Assembly: GCF_024199795.1 (NCBI RefSeq)
Contig: NZ_JANADK010000001.1
Coordinates: 5,704,001 to 5,768,000, forward strand
DNA from: Bradyrhizobium sp. CCGB01
GTDB taxonomy: Bacteria > Pseudomonadota > Alphaproteobacteria > Rhizobiales > Xanthobacteraceae
DNA length: 64,000 nt
Direction: 5' to 3'
Both the position numbers and the translations under genes were made by a program. The notes beneath the pieces were generated by a model. The model was not told the DNA's origin. It worked only from the letters and a program-made list of their open reading frames with translations, and did no database searches. Position 1 is the stretch's first letter; every line of letters starts with the position of its first letter. Shown piece by piece: positions 44,904 to 52,716 of this stretch.

Positions 44904-45243
44904 GCGGCCCGTGGGGGCCGTTTCGCGTCAGATCAGGATCTTCGAGGCTGGCGCGCTCGGAGGGCGGTCGCATCTGGTGCGATTTCAATGGCTTGCGGAA
45001 ATCGGTAAAGAGTTAGGTGCGTTTCCGCTGATAGGGTGCTCTTCCAGCAAGTCGGCCGAGGCTCACACTCCGCTTCGCCGAGTAGAGGTGCGCACCTTTG
45101 AAATCTGCCGGCACTAGCTCACCTTCCTCAACGTATTTCGATAGTGGAATCGGCTTGCGGCGCTTCCCCACGAAGCGTAACTTTCAACTACACGTAGCTC
45201 ATTCGAAAGCAAACTATCGGGTTCGGCCTAGCGGGAGAGAGCG
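44904..45243. other. Intergenic region before the DUF1326 gene
   Basis: These 340 bp hold no supported gene and are less GC-rich than the neighbours. At the start, CGGCCC (44905-44910) and GGGCCG (44915-44920) form a weak terminator-like hairpin followed by TTT. A 12-bp perfect palindrome, AGGTGCGCACCT, lies at 45086-45097, about 150 bp before the DUF1326 start, and could be an operator. GGGAGAGAG just before 45244 is the ribosome site. Confidence 0.5.
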
Positions 45244-45873
45244 ATGGCAGATGTCCCATGGCACCTTTCCGGTGACTATTTCGAAAATTGCAGTTGCAGC
45301 ATCGTGTGTCCCTGCCTCGTGTCGGCGGCTCCCCCGCTGACCGCGCGACCGACCGAAGGCTTCTGTAACGTACCGCTGATCTTCCACGTCGAAAGCGGCC
45401 GCTATGGCGACATCGAGCTCGATGGACTCAATGTCCTGGTTATCCTCCAAGCACCTGGGGTCATGGCAGACGGAGATTGGTCGGTGGCCGCCTATATCGA
45501 TCAGCGCGCCAACGATGAGCAGACCGAGGCTCTAGCTGCGATCTTCACCGGCGCCGCCGGTGGTCCGATGGCCGCGTTCACACCGCTGATCAGCAAGAAC
45601 CTGGGCGTGCGCAAGGTCCCGATCACGTTCCGGATCAACGGCAAGACGCGGTCCGCGGAAATCCCCGGCATCCTGCACATGTCCGTCGATCCCTTACCAA
45701 CCATGCATCCGAGCGGCGAGATGTGGGCAAACATCGGTCATCCGGTCAGCCCCGACGCCATGGTGATGGCCGTCGGCGCCCCCGGCAATACATTCAGCGA
45801 TCACGGCATGCACTGGGATAATTCCGGCAAGAACGGCCTCTATGCGCCGATCCGCTGGTCGAACCAGGCGTGA
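45244..45873 (+). CDS. DUF1326 domain protein
   Basis: This 209-residue soluble protein has the typical Cys-rich opening of DUF1326, WHLSGDYFENCSCSIVCPCL, with four Cys in ten residues. Later segments include FHVESGRYGDIELDGLNVLV and the C-terminal PDAMVMAVGAPGNTFSDHG. The Cys cluster is likely to bind a metal ion. Function is unknown. It is followed after 50 bp by a DUF2182 membrane protein, its usual genomic partner, so the pair probably works together. Confidence 0.9.
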   Translation: MADVPWHLSGDYFENCSCSIVCPCLVSAAPPLTARPTEGFCNVPLIFHVESGRYGDIELDGLNVLVILQAPGVMADGDWSVAAYIDQRANDEQTEALAAIFTGAAGGPMAAFTPLISKNLGVRKVPITFRINGKTRSAEIPGILHMSVDPLPTMHPSGEMWANIGHPVSPDAMVMAVGAPGNTFSDHGMHWDNSGKNGLYAPIRWSNQA

Positions 45874-45923
45874 TGTAAGCTCCCGATACCGGCCAGCGTC
45901 AGGGCCAGCAACGTCGATCGCAA

Positions 45924-46745
45924 ATGACGGACAGCCCTCTGGAAACCGTGCTCCGGCGCGATCGTTGGATTGTCGGCGGCGCGATCGGCGTCATTGTCGC
46001 GCTGGCATGGAGCTATGTGATCTGGCTCGCTAACGACATGGACATGGGCGGCATGGACATGACCGGGTTCCGCATGATCCCGGCCGGGATCGGCATCATG
46101 CTGCCGGCCAACGAGCCATGGCGAGCGATCGAGTTCGCGTATGTGTTGCTGATGTGGGCCGTGATGATGATCGGAATGATGGCCCCCTCGGCCGCGCCCA
46201 TGATCCTGATGTACGCCCGCGTGGGTCGACAGGGCAAAGCGCAGGGCAAGCCGTTCGCCGCGACCGGCTGGTTTGCGGCCGGTTATCTCCTCGCCTGGTG
46301 CGGCTTTTCGCTGGCGGCCACCTTTCTGCAATGGGTGATCGAGCGGGCCGCCTTGCTCGATTCCCGGATGGCGATCGCCAGCAACCTGCTCGGCGCCATC
46401 GTGCTGATCGCGGCGGGAGTCTATCAATGGACACCGCTCAAGGACGTCTGTCTCGCCCAATGCCAGTCGCCGTTTCTGTTCCTGATGCGCCACGGCGGCT
46501 TTCGCGGCGACCGGCGAGGCTGCCTGCTGCTGGGGCTTCGGCACGGAGGCTATTGTGTCGGCTGCTGCTGGGTTTTGATGGCGCTTTTGTTCGTCGGCGG
46601 GGTGATGAACGTGCTCTGGATTGCGCTTTTGGCGCTGCTTGTCCTTTTGGAGAAACTCACTCCGGTCGGACGATGGATCGCGCGTGCTGCCGGCATTGCA
46701 TGTGTCGCCGCGGGCGCCTCGCTGCTGGTGTTCTTGCCGCAGTGA
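45924..46745 (+). CDS. DUF2182 integral membrane protein, Met/Cys-rich
   Basis: The 273-residue protein has about six to seven helices. A loop between the first two has a dense Met motif (NDMDMGGMDMTGFRM), a pattern known for Cu(I) binding in copper proteins. Two Cys groups follow: DVCLAQCQSP and GGYCVGCCWVLM, the latter in or next to a membrane segment. DUF2182 is annotated as a predicted metal-binding membrane protein. Together with the Cys-rich DUF1326 partner it may handle copper or another soft metal. This is inference from motifs. Confidence 0.9.
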   Translation: MTDSPLETVLRRDRWIVGGAIGVIVALAWSYVIWLANDMDMGGMDMTGFRMIPAGIGIMLPANEPWRAIEFAYVLLMWAVMMIGMMAPSAAPMILMYARVGRQGKAQGKPFAATGWFAAGYLLAWCGFSLAATFLQWVIERAALLDSRMAIASNLLGAIVLIAAGVYQWTPLKDVCLAQCQSPFLFLMRHGGFRGDRRGCLLLGLRHGGYCVGCCWVLMALLFVGGVMNVLWIALLALLVLLEKLTPVGRWIARAAGIACVAAGASLLVFLPQ

Positions 46746-46896
46746 CTGCAGGTCGCGGACGTTTATCGCGACGACGGAGCGCCCCCCGGCCGAGAGATCG
46801 AACATCAGGGATCAGCGGGGGCACATTCCAGGATTGGCAGTGCCAACAAGGCGGGCGTCGAAGATCGCAGAAAGATTCTTCGCGCCTCTCTTCCCT

Positions 46897-46981
46897 TGGT
46901 GCGCTCGGAGGGACTCGAACCCCCACGATTTTACTCACTGCCACCTCAAGGCAGCGCGTCTACCAGTTCCGCCACGAGCGC
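46897..46981 (-). tRNA. tRNA-Leu(GAG)
   Basis: Read on the minus strand, the 7-bp acceptor stem GCGCTCG pairs with CGAGCGC, followed by discriminator A and an encoded CCA. The anticodon arm is CTGCC-TTGAGGT-GGCAG, giving anticodon GAG (reads CUC/CUU). The long variable arm and the T-loop segment GGTTCGAGTCC fit a class II leucine tRNA. It lies alone between the DUF2182 and FliN-like genes. No integrase or att-like duplication is seen next to it. Confidence 0.95.
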
Positions 46982-47120
46982 TTAGGGGATGCCGGCTTTA
47001 GGCTTGAGGGCCAACCGGATCAACGGCGCCGATCTAACAAATCCATCAGAGGGGTACAAGCCTGCAAAGGCCCCGAATTCCACAAGCTTTGCAGGAAAAT
47101 TCTGCCGCTCCCCCCGGATC

Positions 47121-47197
47121 GGCCCTATCGGGTGCCTCGGCCGCAACCGCCTGCCCCGGGCCCTACCGGGTCCCCGGGCCGCTACCGCGTGCCCGCC
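47121..47197. repeat. Imperfect tandem duplication (about 38 bp x 2)
   Basis: GGCCCTATCGGGTGCC (from 47121) and GGCCCTACCGGGTCCC (from 47159) start two copies that continue with CCGCAACCGCCTGCCC and CCGCTACCGCGTGCCC. The second copy covers the stop codon and last codons of the FliN-like gene (end 47182). The region is extremely GC-rich and can fold strongly. Confidence 0.65.
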
Positions 47198-47424
47198 GTG
47201 CGCGGCAGCATCTGCTTGACCTCAACCGCGATCCGGTTGCGGTCGACCAGCACGACGCCGGAGGCCACCGGCAGGTTGTTGGCCAGAACCTTGACCTCGT
47301 CGGCCTCGGTTGCGTCCAGTTCGATGATGGCGCCGCGGGAAAGACGTAATACTTGATGGATCGGCATGGTGGTCGTCCCGAGGACGACCATGAGATCCAC
47401 GGTGACTTTGTCGAGAGTGGGCAC
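47182..47424 (-). CDS. FliN/SpoA-domain protein (80 aa), single-domain
   Basis: The protein is almost only a C-terminal SpoA domain: VTVDLMVVLGTTTMPIHQVL, then LSRGAIIELD and VASGVVLVDRNRIAVEVKQM. In the flagellar C-ring FliN has this fold after an N-terminal extension that is missing here. No other flagellar gene lies in the window, so it is an orphan and may serve a second motor or another complex. The start is GTG at 47424; an ATG at 47391 would cut into the domain. Confidence 0.88.
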   Translation of the reverse strand: MPTLDKVTVDLMVVLGTTTMPIHQVLRLSRGAIIELDATEADEVKVLANNLPVASGVVLVDRNRIAVEVKQMLPRTAGTR

Positions 47425-47506
47425 TGTCAGGACCGCCGCAACTTGGGACTTAAGCCAAAGGACTTGGCATTTGCGCCTGCGATCATCACCACGTTATGGT
47501 TAGCCA

Positions 47507-48244
47507 ATGGTTAATTCGCCTCAAAACCCCCGCCAAGACCTCGATTTGACGCCGTTTTCCGCCGCCGGCGGTGAGCCCGTCGAATGGCGAATCTCGGACG
47601 CGCCCGTGCCGTATCCGGAGGCGGTGGCCGCCATGGAGGCGCGGGTCGCCGCAATCGCGGCGGGCGAAGCCCCGGAACTGGTCTGGCTGCTCGAGCACCC
47701 CCCACTCTACACCTCCGGGACCTCCGGCAAGGACTCCGACCTGCTCGATCCGCGATTCCCGACCTTTGCCACCGGGCGCGGCGGGCAGCTGACCTATCAC
47801 GGGCCGGGCCAGCGGGTGGCCTATGTCATGCTCGACCTCAAGCGCCGCCGGCCGGACGTCCGGGCCTATGTCGCGAGCTTGGAGGAATTGATCCTGCGCA
47901 CGCTCGCCGCCTTCAACGTCCGCGGCGAGCGGCGCGAGGACCGGGTCGGCGTCTGGGTGAAGCGGCCCGACAAGGGCGTCGGGCACGAGGACAAGATCGC
48001 GGCGATCGGCGTCCGGCTGAAGCGCTGGGTTTCGTTCCACGGCATCGCCATCAATGTCGAGCCCGAGCTATCCCATTTCGCCGGCATCGTGCCCTGCGGC
48101 GTTGCCGATCCCCGTTATGGCGTCACCTCGCTGGTGGATCTCGGCCAGCTCGTGACCATCGCCGACGTCGACGTCGCGCTCCGGCAGGCGTTCGAGGAGC
48201 TGTTCGGGCCGACACGCGCACTATTGCCCGAAGCGGCCGCCTAG
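47507..48244 (+). CDS. lipB: Octanoyltransferase LipB
   Basis: LipB moves octanoyl groups from acyl-carrier protein to lipoyl domains, the first step of lipoate synthesis. The 245-residue enzyme has the motifs [29 protein letters not shown] and the catalytic Cys/Lys pair in [13 protein letters not shown] and [13 protein letters not shown]. Length and order are normal. The ATG at 47507 is 83 bp from the divergent FliN-like gene. LipA lies outside the window. Confidence 0.96.
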   Translation: MVNSPQNPRQDLDLTPFSAAGGEPVEWRISDAPVPYPEAVAAMEARVAAIAAGEAPELVWLLEHPPLYTSGTSGKDSDLLDPRFPTFATGRGGQLTYHGPGQRVAYVMLDLKRRRPDVRAYVASLEELILRTLAAFNVRGERREDRVGVWVKRPDKGVGHEDKIAAIGVRLKRWVSFHGIAINVEPELSHFAGIVPCGVADPRYGVTSLVDLGQLVTIADVDVALRQAFEELFGPTRALLPEAAA

Positions 48245-48445
48245 CACTTTTTCTGTTTCAGCCGGAACCGTGCGCGTCTCCGCTCGCCGGGGAATCGGCT
48301 ATGCTTGAGCCAGGTGCCGCCCACGCCTCCCCCCTCCGCCGGGAAAGTACAGATCATGCCGGGCGATGAGATCATCGGACCGACTGTTCGAGCGCCAGGC
48401 ATAAGGAGGGATTGCGCTTTCTGCTCGCAATGGGAGGTTCTCTCC

Positions 48446-49159
48446 GTGAAGTTGTCTGCGCCGATCTATCATCTGAAGCGTAAGGCGAAGCGCTTGTCGC
48501 GCGAGGAAGGCATTCCGCTGCACGATGCGCTCGACCGCATTGCTGCGAGCGAAGGGTTTTCCGCCTGGAGCATGCTGGCGGCAAAGGCCGCCGCACTGAC
48601 GCCGGCCAACAGGCTGTTTCCACAATTCCAACCGGGGGACTTGGTGCTGGTCGGGGCGCGCCCTGGCCAAGGCAAGACCTTGATGAGCCTCGAACTCGCC
48701 GTCGAGGCCATGAAGTCGGGCCGCCGCGCCGCGTTCTTCTCGCTCGAATATACCGAAAAGGACGTCCTGAACCGCTTGCGGGCGATCGGTGCGAACCCCG
48801 CGCAATTCCGCGGACTCTTCGAGGTCGATTGCTCCGACGTCATCTGCGCCGATTACGTTGTCAAGCAAATGGCCGCAGCCCCTCGCGGTACGGTCGTGGT
48901 GATCGACTATCTGCAACTGCTCGACCAGAGGCGGGAAAACCCTGATCTGACCGTTCAGGTTCGCGCGCTGAAATCCTTCGCGCGCGACAAGGGGCTGATC
49001 GTCGTCTTCATCTCGCAAATCGACCGGTCCTATGATCCCGCCGTCAAGCCCTGCCCTGATCTCGGCGATGTCAGGCTGCCGAATCCGCTGGATCTAAAAC
49101 TGTTCGACAAGACGTGCTTCCTGAACAATTCCGAGGTTCAGTTCCGCGCGGCGAGCTGA
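48446..49159 (+). CDS. Short DnaB-like (RecA-fold) helicase/ATPase
   Basis: The 237-residue protein starts with a small helical part (SAPIYHLKRKAKRLSREEGI) and then the DnaB C-terminal ATPase core. It has Walker A VGARPGQGKT, RRAAFFSLEYTEKDVLNRL (with the catalytic Glu), Walker B VVVIDYLQLLDQ, and FISQIDRSYD as motif 4. It lacks the DnaB N-terminal domain and is about half the length of a replicative helicase. The GTG at 48446 is chosen because GGGAGG lies six bases upstream; the longer frame from 48305 adds unlikely residues. Partners are unknown. Confidence 0.88.
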   Translation: MKLSAPIYHLKRKAKRLSREEGIPLHDALDRIAASEGFSAWSMLAAKAAALTPANRLFPQFQPGDLVLVGARPGQGKTLMSLELAVEAMKSGRRAAFFSLEYTEKDVLNRLRAIGANPAQFRGLFEVDCSDVICADYVVKQMAAAPRGTVVVIDYLQLLDQRRENPDLTVQVRALKSFARDKGLIVVFISQIDRSYDPAVKPCPDLGDVRLPNPLDLKLFDKTCFLNNSEVQFRAAS

Positions 49160-49201
49160 CGATCAGGCCGCGGGCGAGATGCCTCACCCGCGGCTGTCAT
49201 C

Positions 49202-49624
49202 TCACGCCGCCTTGAGCGGCACCTCGAGCTTGCCGGCGATGTAGCGCCGCTCCTGGGTCAGGCCGCCAAAGCCGTAGGCGTCGCCCTTGACCTCGTCGAC
49301 ATGCAGGTAGGTCTCCGGATGCAGCGGGCCCAGGATCTCGGCCATGCGCTTGAACATCGCGGCGAGATAGGCGGCCTTCTCGTCCTTGGTGTTGGTGCCT
49401 TCGCTGACGTGGATGTCGATCCAGTAGCTGGCGAGCTTCTGCTCGGCGAGCGACTTGCCGCCGGCGAACCAGTCATCGGCGTCCACGGACTTGACGATGA
49501 TGGCGGTCACCTTGGGATCCTTGTGCAGGATTTTTGCAGTGAGCTCGGACACGGCGCTCGCAATGTCGGCCTTCAGCGACGGCGACCGGCGGGACGAGGT
49601 GTAGGACACGGTGATCAGGGGCAT
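49202..49624 (-). CDS. Tautomerase-superfamily protein, two-repeat type
   Basis: The 140-residue protein begins Met-Pro-Leu-Ile, so after Met removal Pro1 is the catalytic base, as in 4-oxalocrotonate tautomerase. It is twice the length of classic 4-OT, like the fused CHMI/MSAD-like or tautomerase_3 groups, with VSYTSSRRSPSLKADIASAV and WIDIHVSEGTNTKDEKAAYL as repeat-like halves. The ATG at 49624 has GAGGAG upstream. It is divergent from a LysR gene and probably controlled by it; the substrate is unknown. Confidence 0.9.
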   Translation of the reverse strand: MPLITVSYTSSRRSPSLKADIASAVSELTAKILHKDPKVTAIIVKSVDADDWFAGGKSLAEQKLASYWIDIHVSEGTNTKDEKAAYLAAMFKRMAEILGPLHPETYLHVDEVKGDAYGFGGLTQERRYIAGKLEVPLKAA

Positions 49625-49697
49625 GGTGGTTCTCCTCAAGATGCTGCGCAGGTCTTGCACGGCGTTGGTGAGAAACTAGACCTCCCCTCGTCATTTT

Positions 49698-49720
49698 GGT
49701 ATCTTATCTCTATTGATACC
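49698..49720. promoter_or_regulatory. Inverted repeat GGTATC-N11-GATACC (candidate LysR operator)
   Basis: Perfect six-base arms are spaced by 11 bases between the divergent tautomerase and LysR genes, 17 bp before the LysR ATG. This is where a LysR regulator would bind to control both. GTGATAAG just after could be part of an activation site. Confidence 0.6.
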
Positions 49721-49737
49721 AGTGATAAGCATGCGTA

Positions 49738-50589
49738 ATGACACCAATCCTCGACATCGCCACCGTCCAGGCCTTCCTGCTGGTCGCCGACCTCCAGAGC
49801 TTTACCCGCGCCGCCGAAGCGCTCGGCACGACGCAGGCGGCGGTCAGCCTAAAGCTACAGCGGCTGGAGACATTGCTCGGCAAGCGCCTCGTCGAGCGCT
49901 CGCCGCGCGCCGTCCGGCTCACCGCCGAAGGCGCCAGCTTCCTCGATCGCGCCCGCGCGCTGATGACGGCGCATGACCGCGCGCTGTCAGGTGAGGCACC
50001 AGCCGCGCAGTCGCTCTCGCTCGGCATCTCCGACCACGCGGCAGGCCCCGAGCTGGTGCCGTTGCTCGAACGTCTGCACGCGATGTCGTCGAACCTCACG
50101 CTGGCCGTCACCATCGGCTTCTCGCGCGAGATGCAGGATGCCTATGACGCGGGCGAGCTCGATGCGGTGATCGTCCGTCAGGAAGGCAGCCGCCGCGGCG
50201 GCGAGAAGCTGACCGAGGACGAGTTCGGCTGGTTCGCATCGCGACGCTTCACGCTGCCGAAAGGTGAAGCGCTGCCGCTCGCAACACTAGCCCCGCCCTG
50301 CGGTGTCCGCGCCGTCGCCGTGCGCGCGCTGGACAAGGCCGGCACCGCCTGGCGCGAGCGCTTTGTCGGCGGTGGCGTGACCGCGGTGGTCGCGGCCGCC
50401 CTTGCAGGCCTGGCTGTGGCGCCACTGGCGCGGCGGATTGCTCCGGCAGGACTTATCGACATCGGACCCGCGCACAAGCTGCCAAAACTCGGCAGCTCGA
50501 AGGTGATGCTGCATTCGAAGGTCAGCGATCCCGCAAAGCTCGCAGCGCTCCGCGCGGTCGCGGCGACATTCCGGAGCGTGGCGGGTTGA
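49738..50589 (+). CDS. LysR-family transcriptional regulator
   Basis: The 283-residue protein has the N-terminal winged helix-turn-helix (TVQAFLLVADLQSFTRAAEA, then LGTTQAAVSLKLQRLETLLG) and a shortened C-terminal effector domain of periplasmic-binding-protein type (from about residue 88). It is divergent from the tautomerase gene, with an inverted repeat in the 113-bp gap, and so is its likely controller. Effector unknown. Confidence 0.93.
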   Translation: MTPILDIATVQAFLLVADLQSFTRAAEALGTTQAAVSLKLQRLETLLGKRLVERSPRAVRLTAEGASFLDRARALMTAHDRALSGEAPAAQSLSLGISDHAAGPELVPLLERLHAMSSNLTLAVTIGFSREMQDAYDAGELDAVIVRQEGSRRGGEKLTEDEFGWFASRRFTLPKGEALPLATLAPPCGVRAVAVRALDKAGTAWRERFVGGGVTAVVAAALAGLAVAPLARRIAPAGLIDIGPAHKLPKLGSSKVMLHSKVSDPAKLAALRAVAATFRSVAG

Positions 50590-50601
50590 TGCCGCGAACG
50601 C

Positions 50602-52038
50602 TCACAGGATCGCCTCGAATGCGCTGCGCAGCGTCTCGTGCCGAAACACAAAACCGCGGCTCAGCGCCTTGTTCGGCAGCACGCGCTGACCGCCGAGCAG
50701 GAGTTCGTCGGCAAAGCCGCCGCCGATCCGGCGCAACAGGCCACCGGGGATGCGAAACACTGCGGGCCGGTGCAGACGGCGGCCGAGCTCCTCGGTGAAT
50801 TTTGCGTTGGTGACGGGGATCGGCGCGGTGGCGTTGACGGGGCCGGCGAGATCGGGCGTCGCCATCACATAGGCGATCAGCCTGATGAGATCGTCGCGCT
50901 CGATCCAGGACATCCACTGCCGCCCGGTGCCGATGGGGCCGCCGAGGCCGAATTCGAACGGCGTCAGCATGCGCGTAATGAAGCCGCCCTCGGTGCCGAG
51001 CACGAGGCCGATGCGCAAATTGACGACGCGGACGCCAAGCTCCTCCGCGGCCCGTGCCGCCTTCTCCCAGGCCGCGCAAAGCTCGTGACTGAAGCAGGCG
51101 TGAGACTTGGCCGACTCCGTCAACACCTGGTCGGCCCACAGGCCGTACCAGCCGATCGCGGAGCCGCTGACGAGCACGTCCGGCTTTTGGTCGAGCCGCG
51201 CGATCAGCTTGACGACCTCACCGGTCATGTCGATGCGCGAGCCGATGATCTTCGCGCGCTTCGCCTCGGTCCACAGGCCGTTGCCGATCGGCTCGCCCGC
51301 GAGGTTGACGATGGCGTCGATTGGCGTATCCGAAGCGAGCTGGTCGAGACTGGTGATCAGCGTGACCGGCGGCGGCAACATCTCGGCCTTGGCAGGATTG
51401 CGAATCAGCGCGATGACGTGGTGCCCTGTCCCGCTGAGGCTCGCAGCAAGACGGCTGCCGATGAAGCCAGTCGCGCCGGTGATTAGCACGGTCTTGCGAC
51501 TGGTGAGCTTTTCGACGAGCCCGGCGGCGGGAACGCTACGCATGCGGCCGAGACGGCGCATCGCGGCAAAATCCCTGATGCCGCAGAGCGCAGCACCGAC
51601 CGCGCAGGCGGTTGCGGCGATGCTGAGCAGGCCTTGATACACGACCGTCACGCCGAAGGGCCGCATCGCCCAGTCGATCAGCACCGGCAGCAGCAGCACC
51701 AGGATGGCGCCGTAGTTGATCGCAAGCAGCGTGTGATTGATCCGCTCGCTCGGCGGCAGCTTCCGACTCAAATCCTCCTCGACGAAATCCATCAGCGTGA
51801 TGACGATCTCGGCGACCAGCACCGCGACGATCAAGAGCGCCAACACGCCGTAGACCTCGAGCCAGCCGAGCAGCAGGAATAGCAGCGCATAAAGCATGTT
51901 GCGGGTGCCGTGCAGCTTCAATTCGAAACGCTGCGACGGGCGCCACGCGAGGCGCTCGGTGAATTCGTGGTGATAGAAAGTGTCGAACACACCCATCACG
52001 ATCTGGATGGCGATGAGCGTCCACAGTAGCGGGGTCAT
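50602..52038 (-). CDS. Membrane domain fused to TIGR01777-type NAD-dependent epimerase
   Basis: The 478-residue protein has four to five N-terminal helices (about 1-150), then an SDR-like Rossmann part. It begins at about 178 with KTVLITGATGFIGSRLAASL (NAD(P)-binding GxxGxxG). INATAPIPVTN-like segments (VNATAPIPVTNAKFTEELGR) and RIPGGLLRRIGGGFADELLL are typical of TIGR01777 proteins (YfcH-like). The usual YfcH is about 300 residues and lacks a membrane domain. Its ATG at 52038 overlaps the stop of the DUF4166 gene (ATGA). It should be the last gene of a GbsR-DUF4166-TIGR01777 operon; its substrate is unknown. Confidence 0.88.
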   Translation of the reverse strand: MTPLLWTLIAIQIVMGVFDTFYHHEFTERLAWRPSQRFELKLHGTRNMLYALLFLLLGWLEVYGVLALLIVAVLVAEIVITLMDFVEEDLSRKLPPSERINHTLLAINYGAILVLLLPVLIDWAMRPFGVTVVYQGLLSIAATACAVGAALCGIRDFAAMRRLGRMRSVPAAGLVEKLTSRKTVLITGATGFIGSRLAASLSGTGHHVIALIRNPAKAEMLPPPVTLITSLDQLASDTPIDAIVNLAGEPIGNGLWTEAKRAKIIGSRIDMTGEVVKLIARLDQKPDVLVSGSAIGWYGLWADQVLTESAKSHACFSHELCAAWEKAARAAEELGVRVVNLRIGLVLGTEGGFITRMLTPFEFGLGGPIGTGRQWMSWIERDDLIRLIAYVMATPDLAGPVNATAPIPVTNAKFTEELGRRLHRPAVFRIPGGLLRRIGGGFADELLLGGQRVLPNKALSRGFVFRHETLRSAFEAIL

Positions 52039-52700
52039 GACACGGCCTCCCTGAACACGGCGGACTGGTGGATCAGCGCGCCGTAACGCGGATGAATGAC
52101 GTCGAGAGTGAAGCGAAACGCACCCTCGCCGAGGTCGCGATGCGTCACCGTGAGATCGCCGGGCGTGAGCCATTGCGGCAGTGGGATCCAGAGGCGCCCG
52201 AGCTGCAGCCCGTAGCCGGCGCTGCGGAAAGTGAGCGTCTCGCCTTCGACCGCGATGCGGAGCGCCATGGACACGCCGAAGCCGACATATTCCTCCAGCC
52301 CGGTCGGACCGGCGAAGCGCTTGGCCGAGTGGATGACCTGCGGAAAGCCACGCTTGCGCGCGCAGATGCGGGTCCAGGTCTGGCCGCCGGTCGCACCGTC
52401 CTCGGTGACAGTGACGATCATCGGCACGCCGGTGTCGCGCCCCGTGGGTAGCGGCCCGCCGATCAGCCGCGCGATTTGCGCGAACCACCAGCCGATGTCG
52501 CTGAAGGCTAACTCGTCGACCACGCCGACATAGACGACGCTGTCGCCATCGGCGACGCGCTTGGAAAAGCGCCGCCAGGTCGCGAGCGGCAGTCGGCCCC
52601 AATCCTCGTCCGACAGCAGCGAACGGAAGCGGCGATCGTCGAGCAGTTTGGTGTGAGTGGAGGGAGATGCGCTGGAGCCTGATAATCGAGCCGACGTCAT
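52035..52700 (-). CDS. DUF4166 domain protein
   Basis: The 221-residue protein matches DUF4166: LSDEDWGRLPLATWRRFSKR at the front, WWFAQIARLIGGPLPTGRD, and VIHPRYGALIHQSAVF at the end. In other bacteria this domain is often fused or adjacent to short-chain dehydrogenase or saccharopine-dehydrogenase-like proteins, which fits the TIGR01777 neighbour. Function unknown. The ATG at 52700 has a strong GGAGGG upstream. It lies 16 bp downstream of the GbsR gene and overlaps the next gene by four bases. Confidence 0.88.
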   Translation of the reverse strand: MTSARLSGSSASPSTHTKLLDDRRFRSLLSDEDWGRLPLATWRRFSKRVADGDSVVYVGVVDELAFSDIGWWFAQIARLIGGPLPTGRDTGVPMIVTVTEDGATGGQTWTRICARKRGFPQVIHSAKRFAGPTGLEEYVGFGVSMALRIAVEGETLTFRSAGYGLQLGRLWIPLPQWLTPGDLTVTHRDLGEGAFRFTLDVIHPRYGALIHQSAVFREAVS

Positions 52701-52716
52701 CGTACCCTCCTCAGAA

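Noticed and set aside
46897..46981. tRNA-Leu as an integration site of a genomic island
   Set aside because: No integrase, no att-like duplication of the tRNA 3' end, and the flanking genes look like ordinary chromosome.
46118..47356. 412-codon plus-strand frame running through DUF2182, tRNA-Leu and the FliN-like gene
   Set aside because: It crosses a tRNA gene and two better-supported genes.
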